Part shown: in pieces, positions 1 through 9,800 of the stretch | Position numbering within the stretch: position 1 is the first letter of the stretch | How the letters are laid out: every line of letters begins with the position of its first letter | From: a virus | Direction: 5' to 3' (one strand) | IMG/VR virus record: IMGVR_UViG_3300043099_000131 | Span: 1-22,375 of that record | DNA: 22,375 nt | The notes under the pieces: generated by a model | The model's input: only the letters and a program-made list of their open reading frames with translations | Database searches by the model: none | Told to the model about the DNA's origin: nothing | Position numbers and translations under genes: made by a program

Positions 1-2599
1 ATGCCGACACAACTGTAGCTGAGCGATACAATGTCAAAGTACCTACTGGTATACTAGCTGACCACGCACCTGCTTCGCCAGCTGTAGGTAATGTAGTCAT
101 TACGAACGTATCGAAATCATACACACCACCTGTAGGTGTAGCAGGGGCGGTTAGATAACGCTTATAGACATACACAGGCAATGTTGATGTAAAGTCAATC
201 TCTACAGGTGCAACTGTCCCTGAGACTGCTCTCCATGCGCTAAAAGGTGCTAGACTACCACGCAGCATCGGAATTACTACAAAGGACTTGGTGCCAGCAG
301 GCATTGAGGGCAGAGCGAACGAGTCACCATTCGATATCCCAATAATATCCATTCCTGTCCCCGCAGTGATTTCATTGACTGCAGTTGTGGTGTACCTGAT
401 AGAGTAGCCAGTAACACGCACGTCATTTGAGACAATCCATGTAAGCGTTCCGCTGGATAAGGCCTCCACACTACTAGGGAGCAATGTTAGATTAGTTACA
501 GCTGAGATCTCGTTCTCATAGATATTGCGCTGAGGAATTATCTCATTGTCTTTAGCATTCCATTCCAGATTACGCGCATCGAACTTTGTTGCTTCTATGG
601 CAATTGAGCCTGAGTCATCTACAACCACGCTATTGACTACCAACAGCTCTCCTGGAATTTCCAGAAAATCACTTTGCAGTTTCAGGAAGTCATTAGGTTC
701 TAAACCACCAAATTTATGCTTTAATGGAAAGTTATATGTAACTGCAGCGCGAGAATTTCGTACTAATCCTTCTGCTTTCGAAAGGGCATGATAGTAATCG
801 ACGATTCCTTCAGCAAAGATGTCTGTCTCTAGCTCAACCTCATTGTCTTCAGCAATGAATTGACGATACACATCCGCAGGGTCGGCCAGTGCCCACGCTG
901 TAGTGTCGGTTGCAGGATCTAACGCCACTCCACGATTTTCGCCGAACCTCAACTGATACCGGTTTCCACCATAAGTGACGTAATCACTTTTGTTATAGTA
1001 GCCTATTGGGGCCACTCCAGGCGTAACCCAAACGCCTCTGTCCACCCCTGCGCCTGCGACAAACTTCATCTTATTAGGCCAGCCAACAGAGTCCTCCGCA
1101 AAATCCTTCGCCTCATTTCTAAAACGTACGGTTGCGAAATTATAACGAGTGCTTGCGTTTGGCCACGAGACCTTGATCTCATCTTTTCTGATGATGTCGT
1201 CATCTGTTATATAAGTGACTGCAGAGATCCAGTCAGCTGTATTCAGCAGAGATATGTTGTCGTCTTTTAATGATCTATAAAGGTCTATATCACTTGTGGT
1301 AGAGTTTATCTGAACAATGTCATCCTTGTCATACGCCGTTCTTAAAACGCCAGCCGTTACAAGGTTCCCTGTCGCTGTTGATGCAAAAGAAACACTTGTC
1401 GTCGTAGCTGCAGTGATCAACTTAGCGCCAGTCGTTAGATTCCCTGTGGATGTCATTGTAGTGCCTACCAATAGCATCTTTCCACCGATACGGGGCGCTG
1501 TAGGTTGAGCTGCAAAGTTGATAGTAACAATCCCGCCGGTGGCAGATGCGGCAGCAGGTGTAATAGACAGATCTACATACACGAGAGGATATGCCAGCAA
1601 CAGCTTATACTTACCTGCTGTCCAGATCAATTCTGAGTAGTCCATCGTATCTAATAGCTTTTCGATATTATCTACGTGTTTAGCGTCGGTGAATAACGTT
1701 ATGTTTGCTTCAAAAAGGGGTAAATTTCTGGAAGTGATACTACGTTTGCTCCAGATTTTTCCCTCGCATGATACGTTCGTCTGTACAATTTTATTACAAA
1801 GTAACTTTGCTTTATAGAAGCTCTCTAGGTCGATTTCATCAAGCGATATACCCTTGCCGAATAGTGTATCTGTAAGGTAATCAAGCAACACTAACGGTGG
1901 ATTGTTTGAGTATATCCTGGAGCCTAATGAATAAACACCGCCACTTTCTGTTATGTCACGAACCTTTCTACCTTCTATGTAGAATTTAGAGGACGGAACG
2001 GCGCCAAACTGAGGGTCGTCACGATTAAGTCTAAAGACCGAAGTTGAGTATGCCAGGTTCGGAAATTTTGAGTCGGCCAGCACCGGATAATTAAGGGCCG
2101 CCATGTCGTCTGCTATGTTGCCAGAGTAGTGGATCTCTGCTCGGATTCCGCCAGCACCCCCTGTGTTTATATAGTCAGCGCTAGGAGGTCCAACAGTGGC
2201 AAATCGTCCATTATCGTAGTCTTGCCCCTCTACATCCATCCAGATACAATCGTTAATGTCTCCGACACACAATACTTGCTGCACGGTTAGGTATTCATGC
2301 TTCTTACCGCCAACCTGCCCACTAAGCGCATTTATAAATCTTTTATCGGAGTTAACTGTACTTAGTAAAAAGGAGCTAGACGTGTTATGGTAGACTCTGA
2401 TTCCGCCTACAAGACATCTTCCATACACCACATAGATAGGTGAGGCCTCGCCTTCTGCCACTATCTCAATACCTTTAGCACGGTCTGCACGGGCAGAGGC
2501 TTCCTCCTCAGCCCTTTTTTGACGTTCCTTAGCCTTCTTTTGCTGCTGATGCTGTACTATTGCGCTAACAATAAATGAAAATATAGAGAACCATCCCAT
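1..2599 (-). CDS. J-like tail tip / central tail hub protein (3' end missing)
   Basis: My own translation gives an open frame of 866 codons from the ATG at 2599-2597 to the left edge with no stop, so the C-terminus lies outside the window. It begins with a short hydrophobic stretch (about residues 3-16, WFSIFSFIVSAIV) and a charged, coiled-coil-like helix (about 17-42). A hub-like region of about 300 residues follows. Near residues 345-425 is a Thr/Ala/Gly-rich beta-type insert, near 522-574 a CBM5/12-like module, and near 697-785 a fibronectin-III-like region. The visible end (TAPATPTGGVYDF near 818-830) is of the kind repeated in lambda J-type host-specificity proteins. Role by family: closes the tail tube, touches the receptor and opens for DNA exit. 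The start overlaps the stop of the previous gene by one base (TAATG), suggesting coupled translation. It is last in the visible tail operon, as expected for J. The family call is good; receptor and host are unknown. Confidence 0.85.
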   Translation of the reverse strand, partial: MGWFSIFSFIVSAIVQHQQQKKAKERQKRAEEEASARADRAKGIEIVAEGEASPIYVVYGRCLVGGIRVYHNTSSSFLLSTVNSDKRFINALSGQVGGKKHEYLTVQQVLCVGDINDCIWMDVEGQDYDNGRFATVGPPSADYINTGGAGGIRAEIHYSGNIADDMAALNYPVLADSKFPNLAYSTSVFRLNRDDPQFGAVPSSKFYIEGRKVRDITESGGVYSLGSRIYSNNPPLVLLDYLTDTLFGKGISLDEIDLESFYKAKLLCNKIVQTNVSCEGKIWSKRSITSRNLPLFEANITLFTDAKHVDNIEKLLDTMDYSELIWTAGKYKLLLAYPLVYVDLSITPAAASATGGIVTINFAAQPTAPRIGGKMLLVGTTMTSTGNLTTGAKLITAATTTSVSFASTATGNLVTAGVLRTAYDKDDIVQINSTTSDIDLYRSLKDDNISLLNTADWISAVTYITDDDIIRKDEIKVSWPNASTRYNFATVRFRNEAKDFAEDSVGWPNKMKFVAGAGVDRGVWVTPGVAPIGYYNKSDYVTYGGNRYQLRFGENRGVALDPATDTTAWALADPADVYRQFIAEDNEVELETDIFAEGIVDYYHALSKAEGLVRNSRAAVTYNFPLKHKFGGLEPNDFLKLQSDFLEIPGELLVVNSVVVDDSGSIAIEATKFDARNLEWNAKDNEIIPQRNIYENEISAVTNLTLLPSSVEALSSGTLTWIVSNDVRVTGYSIRYTTTAVNEITAGTGMDIIGISNGDSFALPSMPAGTKSFVVIPMLRGSLAPFSAWRAVSGTVAPVEIDFTSTLPVYVYKRYLTAPATPTGGVYDFDTFVMTTLPTAGEAGAWSASIPVGTLTLYRSATVVSA
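878..1036 (-). other. CBM5/12-like carbohydrate-binding module inside the tail tip protein
   Basis: Residues about 522-574 of the tail tip protein show the spacing of a CBM5/12 (chitin-binding type) fold: a leading Trp in VWVTPGVAP, then YYNKSDYVTYGGNRYQ (the usual Y..GD.V.Y.G..Y pattern, with GD replaced by SD), then a Pro (LDP) and a closing Trp in TAWALADP. Such modules bind polysaccharide through the aromatic residues. In a tail tip this would suit first contact with capsule, O-antigen or peptidoglycan. The match is by eye and the fold is short, so it could be another small beta module. Confidence 0.5.
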
Positions 2600-3198
2600 T
2601 AATATTTCCCCCATAATAGGTCGATAGCTTTCGACCCTGCATACACTTGATCAAAGGATGTATCATTCGGCATCCCAATTTGTCTTAGATAATCTTTAGA
2701 TGAAATCATTACTCTTTTCGCATCCAAGTTTGCGACAGGTGAAGAACACTCAATAACAGCTTCTACTTCATCATCCGCAGAAACAGAATAACCGTGAGAA
2801 TCAATAAGGCCTCTATATACTAGTGCAAGATCTTCAACTGTAGTTAGCGGTTGGCCTGGAAGTGCCCCACCAAGTGATACGTCTAGCGTATTGAAGAAGC
2901 CGTAATACACACTCACTTTTCGTCCTACCAATCCAGCCTCGAAATGCGCTCTAAGTTCGAACACCGGATCACCATAAGTCAGCTTGTAGGCCTCTCTATC
3001 AACGACCTTCGATAGCTTAGGTGGCTCCGCAGACTTCAGTCCGCAGTCTGTAAGAAACAGACCTAAACCTGAGATATCAATATTGTACGGAGCAGACGTA
3101 TGAAGAAGTGGGACAGCTAACTCTATTTTAACCAATGTATAGATAGATACGCTGTCGGTATCTAGTAGGGTTAGTATGTTATTACTTAGAGTTCTCAT
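2599..3198 (-). CDS. Minor tail protein, between distal tail and tip genes
   Basis: This is a 199-residue protein starting MRTLSNNILTLLDTDSV, with no membrane segment. Its C-terminal part (residues about 170-199, DYLRQIGMPNDTSFDQVYAGS then DLLWGK) has the look of small hub or minor tail proteins that sit just before the J-like gene in many siphophages. In lambda-like and gene-transfer-agent tails this slot holds gpL- or DUF2163-type hub proteins; I infer a similar place at the tail tip but see no motif that proves it. The start ATG (3198-3196) shares one base with the stop of the previous gene. A GAGG core lies seven bases upstream, so this start is well supported and translation is probably coupled. 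The stop overlaps the tip gene start in the same way. Confidence 0.75.
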   Translation of the reverse strand: MRTLSNNILTLLDTDSVSIYTLVKIELAVPLLHTSAPYNIDISGLGLFLTDCGLKSAEPPKLSKVVDREAYKLTYGDPVFELRAHFEAGLVGRKVSVYYGFFNTLDVSLGGALPGQPLTTVEDLALVYRGLIDSHGYSVSADDEVEAVIECSSPVANLDAKRVMISSKDYLRQIGMPNDTSFDQVYAGSKAIDLLWGKY

Positions 3199-3812
3199 TA
3201 GACGGCCTCTATCAGCTTTACGGTACCGGGATCTACAAGAATGCCATCTACATATCTTGCACCTTTGATTGTATCTGTATCATACTTCGCAGACATTGTT
3301 ACGCTATTACCATACTTAATCGTGACACCTATTGCTTTTGTAGATCGAAACTCAGGATAGACTTTTGTATAAGTAGGATTCGAGGTGTCTACAATCAGGT
3401 AGACCTTTGTTTCGTCTGAAAAAGTGATAAATTCGCCTGCCTTAATCAATGCTTTGGAAATTCCTCCAATAGCAACAAGGTCAGTCCCTTTTTGAGCTTC
3501 CAGCGCGACCACTAAATTATATCCGCTGGGCATTAAATCCTGTGAGTACAGCTGCGGCATTCTTACGTAAAAAGGCTTGCTAGAGCCATTAGTTACAAGA
3601 TGCACAAAGTGAGCTGACGTATTGTTAGATGGCGTCACATTGGTTGTGATTTCCCACCGTTGAGCTTTTCTGTCCTGGGAGAGTCTTTTCAGTGACAGTG
3701 TATCTGAAACACTTTCAGGTCTGTTGGTGACAATATCTATAGGAGCTACGAAAGCTGTAAGCAGCTCTGAATCCAGACCAGTGTTAGTGCTACTCTTTAA
3801 AATACCAAACAT
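3198..3812 (-). CDS. Putative distal tail / minor tail protein
   Basis: This is a 204-residue soluble protein placed directly after the tape measure gene, where distal tail (Dit or gpM-type) proteins are found. The sequence is rich in beta-type residues, with stretches such as KAQRWEITTNV and KPFYVRMPQLYSQDLMPSGY, and no enzyme motif is visible. Its role at the junction of tube and tip is inferred from gene order and fold-like composition, not from a clear family motif. The start is well fixed: TAGGAG lies about five bases before the ATG. A hairpin (3832-3866) occupies the 60-base gap to the tape measure gene. The gene's own stop overlaps the next gene's start by one base, so the three tip genes form one coupled unit. 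Confidence 0.7.
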   Translation of the reverse strand: MFGILKSSTNTGLDSELLTAFVAPIDIVTNRPESVSDTLSLKRLSQDRKAQRWEITTNVTPSNNTSAHFVHLVTNGSSKPFYVRMPQLYSQDLMPSGYNLVVALEAQKGTDLVAIGGISKALIKAGEFITFSDETKVYLIVDTSNPTYTKVYPEFRSTKAIGVTIKYGNSVTMSAKYDTDTIKGARYVDGILVDPGTVKLIEAV

Positions 3813-3831
3813 ATTTTCTCCTATAAAAGAT

Positions 3832-3866
3832 GATCCCTGTCTATATAGTATAGTTTATACGGGATC
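3832..3866 (-). terminator. Hairpin between tape measure and distal tail genes
   Basis: The gap 3813-3872 holds GATCCC (minus, 3866-3861) paired with GGGATC (3837-3832). An inner GTATA-AAC-TATAC hairpin sits directly next to the first arm, leaving a ten-base bulge on the other side. On the minus strand it is followed by ATCTTTTAT and then the ribosome site TAGGAG. It may be a weak or leaky terminator, an RNA processing site, or a structure that tunes translation of the tip genes. The T-run is short, so strong termination is unlikely. Confidence 0.35.
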
Positions 3867-3872
3867 TGTTGA

Positions 3873-6800
3873 TTAACCGCGATGACCTAACTCACGGTTC
3901 TGCATGTTTACGCCGGTCGTGATTTGAGGCAACATACCTATGATCTCACGGCGTGTCTGACGAGATATATCGCCAGTAATATTGATGTGTACTGTAGTTG
4001 CGCTTGCGTCTGGTTGCTTATGCGTTGCAATAAGACTCTTACTAACAGCAGCCGAAGGTAGCGTCGGAGCAAGACTGTTGCTAACAAGACCGCCATCCGC
4101 AAATTTAGGCATGTTGCCAGAATTAATACTCTGTAACAGATTCCTATACTTGCCAGCACTCTTCGCATTTACAACAAACTCTCCATTCGATAGCATTGCC
4201 ATGATAGAATCAGATGTACCGCTACCTGGTCCATACACAGCGCCGCCGTCTGAGAACTTAAAGACGCTAGAGAGCCAACCACCAACTTCATCTAAGAAGC
4301 CAGGAGTCGGAGGGCCAACACCACCTGCTGCAGCCGATACGCCGGTTGAGCCGAAGTTAAGCAAGCCTCCGATTCCGCTCAGCAGACCTCCACCACCTGC
4401 ACTACCACCTATACCACCGCCTTGAAAGAGACCCTTCAAGAAACCCCAAGCACTATTTAATGCCTTTGTAAGATCCGCCCAACCATTATCTAGTGTTTTG
4501 CGGAGTCCAGTCCAAGCCTCTGATAGCACTTTTCCAAACGATGTAGCACCTGTATCAAGTGTTGCTTTGAGACTGGAATCGCCAGCACTACTGTTTGGAG
4601 AGCCCTTTCCATCCGGTGTTGCCGCCTTAGTGCCAAAAATGTTGAGGCGCTCTAATACCTTTGCCACCGTCCCTACTATTGTTACAGGACTTTTTGCAAT
4701 CATACCTGAGGCTACTCCAGCAATGTCACTGACACCGAATCCAGCTATATTGAAGGCACCGCTACCACCGCTACCACCGCCACTATTACCACCGCTACTA
4801 GCCGCATTCTTTGTAGATTCTGCAGGAGTCTCTACGCTAGCAGATACAGCTGCTGCTACTGGAATAGGAGTTGGTGCAGTGACTTCTAAGGGTTTCCCTG
4901 TAACTGCCGCTATTAGCTTGGCAATCTCAGCGGTAACTCTGTCTATCGCTGCAATAATAGTCCTGAGAAGCTCAGTAAGGCCTCCTGCTATAGAGTCCTT
5001 TACAGTCACTACAGCCTCAGTAGCACGCTTCCATCCTTCGGTTACTCCGGTTTGCACTCTACCTAATAGCGTTGTTTGTTCCACAGCTTGCGGAGTGCTT
5101 ACAGCGGTTACCACAGGCTTCTGTGTTGCTTGGGTAGCTGCTTTAGCTTCTGCTAAAACTGGCTTTACAGCCTCTACCACAGCAGCTTTAGTTTGCTCTA
5201 CTATCGGTTCAACAGGGACTACTGGTGGCTTCTGCACAGCTACTTTGATCTCTTCTAGAGCTACCTTTGTAGCCTCTGTAGCAGCCTTAGACTGATCCAG
5301 CAACGGCGCAACAGCGGAAGCTACAGCTGTCTTTGTCTCCTCAGATGCAGTCTTTACAGCCTCAACCGTAGCCACTTTAGACTGCTCTATTATCGGCGTA
5401 ACGATGGCTTCCACAGCTGCTTTCGGTTCTTCAGGAGTAACCTTTGTAGCTTCTACATTTGCTAGCCTAACCTCAGGCACGCCTTCGAATGTTATAGGCT
5501 TTATCGCTAGCTCACTCTTAGGTAAGAATACCTTGCTAGCTACATTCTCTGGGAATGAAGCATCAACTTGACTGAATACATCACTATTGACACTCTTGGT
5601 ATCCCATCTCTGAGGACCAAGTGAAGCCTTTATGGACTGCGGTGATAACCTGCTGTATAGCTCAAGGTTTGCGTTAACGCTCTCATTAATCTTCTGATTA
5701 ACACTTGCGCTTACTTTATCCTGCGTCGTCTCAGGCGTAGTTAAAGCTTCTTTAAAAAGATTCTGAGTAGGTATTACGTTAGGATCACCTTTATTCTCAT
5801 AAAAGGGACTATATATCTTGGCACCAGGTGGGCTAATCACTTTAGTAGAGACTAAACCAACTTGTGCAGCCAGCGCATTAACTGAATTAGCTACTTCACC
5901 AAACACCGTGGCAAGCACTGTCTTCAACTCGGTTCCAAGGAACTTAAAGTCGTCAAACACAAAGTTGGTAAAGCCTTTTGAGAACGATGATATCACCTGA
6001 TTACTATAAGCTACTGCAATCTCTTCCCAGAAGCCTACATCATCTTTCTCACGACCTTTAAGCGACTTAAAGATGCTACCTTCGAAAGAAGATTTAAACT
6101 GATTTGCAGAGTCTTCTCCGATCTTTTTACTGGTCTGGGAGAGCTTCTTCTGCTCTCCACTATAGAATGAGCCAGGTTGTGGCACCTCTCTTAATGTCCG
6201 ATTTCCCAACGCAGTCCGCTCTGCATTTGCCGCCATCTTTCCAAAGTATGTACCCTGTGCAGTATCCCTCTGTATTTTATCAAGAGACTCTGCAATAGAG
6301 TTAAGCATTGCCAGATCTTCAGTGCTATCTGTCAGACCCGCTAGGCTGACGCCCATTATTCCTTGGGCCTCTAATTGCTTCTGCATCAACGACTTAGCCT
6401 CATCATTAGACGTTACTCCAGCCAAGAGCTGACTTGCTGTCTTTTGTGGAGGCTTAGTGTTCTTCTCTAACTGCGTAAATGTTTCCTTAAGCTCAGCAGC
6501 GGCAATCGGATTCTTCTTAGCTTGGGCTTCTAGCGTCTTCAGACTCGACAGTTCAGAGACAATATTCTTGAGCTCAAATGAACTCTTATCCTTCAATGCC
6601 TCTGCTGTAACATTTGCATTTCCAGACATGCCACCGATTGATCTGTTCAGCAGACCTGCTAATACATCAAAGTAGTTCTCAGCAGATGTGTCCTTTAGAA
6701 TCTGTTCAGGAGTTGGTGCACCTGGCACAGAGAAGGATTTCTGATCTACAGCTAATCCACCGGCAGCTGTTACTGTGCCGCTCTTGCCCTTGAAGAAAGC

Positions 6801-9800
6801 ACTTGCCTTACCCGCTAAGTCAAACTTACCGCCAGATAATTGGTCAAACAGCTTGGCGATTGACTCAATAAAGTTAGTGAACATAGCTGAAATACCATCC
6901 ATCGTACTAGCAGTGCCGCCCTTTGCTGCCTCATAATACTTAGCAACGGTTGCTGCGTAGTCTTTCGTATAAGTACCTTTGCCAGTGTCTTTTCCGTCTT
7001 TATCGAGTAATTTCTCACGATATGTAGGTATGATGTTCCCATCTTTGTCCATAGAGCCAGGGCCGCCATGATAAGCAGCTGCAACCTTTATAACACTTCC
7101 ATTGTACTTAGTTGCAAGATCTTGCACATGCCTGTGGGCAACTTCAAGTCTATCAGCCTCTATTGCAAAGTTCTTCGAACCATTGAAGAACTCTTTATTA
7201 ACGCCGTCAAATGTGCTCTTTATTATCTGAGCGGCTCCAGTAGCGCCTTTAGAGCTGACCGCTTCGCTGCCGCTGCCCTCTCTTTTTACCAATGCATTAA
7301 AGAGTAGTTTCACATCCTCTGGTGAAGAGGCTATAGGACTGCCTGCGCTAAACTTTGAAATCTTGCCATTGTTGATCATTTCGAGCAGAGCTCTATTACC
7401 TTTTACAGCAGACGCCCTGACTACGAATTCTCCATTTGATAGTAATGCAGGTATCTTGTCATCAGTAGGTCCACCCTCACCATATATCATACCACCAGTG
7501 GCTCTACGGACTGCAAGTCTATCCATCATCCTTGGATCAGTACCAAAGTTGGTAAGTAATGCTATTAGAAGACTCTTATAGCCAGCATGATCACGCTTCT
7601 CGTCAAGTCTAGCTGTTAGCGTACCACCGTACTTTCTATCAAACGCATCAAATACCATGCGACCATTGTCGTTATTATTCGAGATGCCATCATTAGCCAT
7701 ATCCCATGCACTCTTGGGGATTATGTTATTGCCTACATTCATTACATCTTTAAAGGCAGTAAATACATTAGCGGCATTTAATTCTATAGCACCTTCGATC
7801 AGACCTTTAACAGATTCTAGCTTTCTGAATTCATCGTGTATGTAATGCTGCGCAACATACTGATGATTATAGACTGCAGTATTGTCATCTGCCTTCTTGC
7901 TAGCAACTCTACCCTTAAATCTATCATTATCCTCTGCAAACTTCTCGGCTCTTATCTCAGATAAAATACGGGGTTCATTAGCATACTCATGCACGAATGC
8001 ATACTTATCCTTACCTTTGTAGTTTTCAAACTGAGCCTTCAGGTCTAGTGCATGCCCCATCTCATGTAGAGTGGTTATATAAGCTCCGTAGAAGCCCAAG
8101 TCGCCCTCATTGTCGAGCGCCGGGATATCAACCGCAGGTTGGTCTGCATAGAAGTAAAAGGCTTCATTCGTGGGACTAGCATATCTCATCCGGAGGGCAT
8201 TGCCTCCAAGTTGATGTGACCAGATCTTTGGATCATAGAACGACTTCAATGCCGGACTGGTATCGAATTCCCTCTTATAACCCATAACCTGGGCGTACGC
8301 TTGAGAGAAATCAGCAGCATTCGGAACAAATCCAGCCCTAGTATCTTGCCAGCGTGCTTCAAACGGCGCTATAGCAGGAGGCCTCGTAGATGGCCATCCT
8401 CCTTCAGGTTCATCAGCATCATCATCTCTGAAAGGGAAGCCACCAAAATGCTCTAGCAAGGCTCTGCGAATTTCAGTCTCTGAGAGATCGCTGAAAGGTC
8501 TAGGCTCAAAGTGACTCGTAGATGGTATTAGTTGAGTTGGTCCAAATGCGCCAAAGTGCTGTGAGAGCGCCGACGTTATTTCAGCATCAGAAAGGTCACC
8601 AAACACGAAACCACCATCTGCGTAACGCCTACCACTATTGATGGATTCTAGTAATGACCTATTCTTGCTCGTAGCAGCCGCATTTACGACGAATTCGCCG
8701 TCTGAGAGAAGCGCTGGAATACTGTCTGATCTAGAGGTACCTGGCCCTCTAATGCTTCCACCTGAGGCTCTCGCCTGCGCTTGAGGCCTCTCGAAACCTG
8801 TCGGCCCTGTATACCCAAATTGAATGATACCTTCCTGATTAGAGCTTCTACCAAAGCCACCTTGCTGCGCTGTTGCCTCGAAAGATTTAAGGCTTTGATA
8901 TTCCCGTACTTGTGCTAAAAACTTACCCGCCATGTCATACATGGCCACTAAGTGCATCGTAAGGATCTCGAATAACGACTTAGTCTTTACAATCTCCAGG
9001 ACACTGGCAGTAATCGATACAAAACTTTCCGCTATAAACCCTATTAAGTTAAAGCTTTCAAAAGCCTTCTTCAACCGATAAAAGGCATCTATAAAGTCAA
9101 CTAATGGTTGAAACAATGTTCTGAGAATATCCTGCATTCTCTGCAAGGCTTCATTGAACTTCGATGAGATAAGGGTGGATATGTTTTCTACGACTACAGT
9201 AAAGCTCCTTAAGCGCGGTTCTACGTGTTTCTCAAACCAACCACTAGGTTCTGATGTGTCACGAACTTGTGCTGACAGCTGAGGAGTAATCTGCTGAGTG
9301 TGCATAGAAGGTCGCATCTTGGCAATGAAAGGATCTAAGATGTCTTTCTTGACCTTCTCCCATGCCGCTAGCAGCATTGGCCCTAACTTCTCCCAATTCG
9401 TCCAAGCTAATGCCAGCGCTCCAATGACTAATAAAATCAGTCCAGGAATAGAAAATAGTGCTCCTGCAATCCCTGCAGCTATCGCACCTATTCCGGCAAT
9501 AGCGGCGTTGATAACACCCGCAATCGACGCTCCAATCAAGCCACCGATAGTCTGCGCACCAATGCCATAGGCTATTGTAACACCTATCTTCTCCCAATTG
9601 GTGGCATTTTGCATGCCCTCAGCCACTTGTCTGCCATACTCAATACCGGCCATTCCAGCGAAACCGGCTCCAATACTTGTAGCTGTATTAGAGATGCCCG
9701 TTCTAAGCGCAGCACCTCTCTCTGCTATCTGAGCAACAAGGGGCGCGACTCTGGCAGTAATCTGAGCATTTTGCGCGGTCATTCTTGCAAGGTTCTGGAT

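Noticed and set aside
4498-5295. 265-codon plus-strand frame opposite the tape measure
   Set aside because: Low-complexity Ala/Thr/Val sequence that mirrors the repeat region of the tape measure; no ribosome site.
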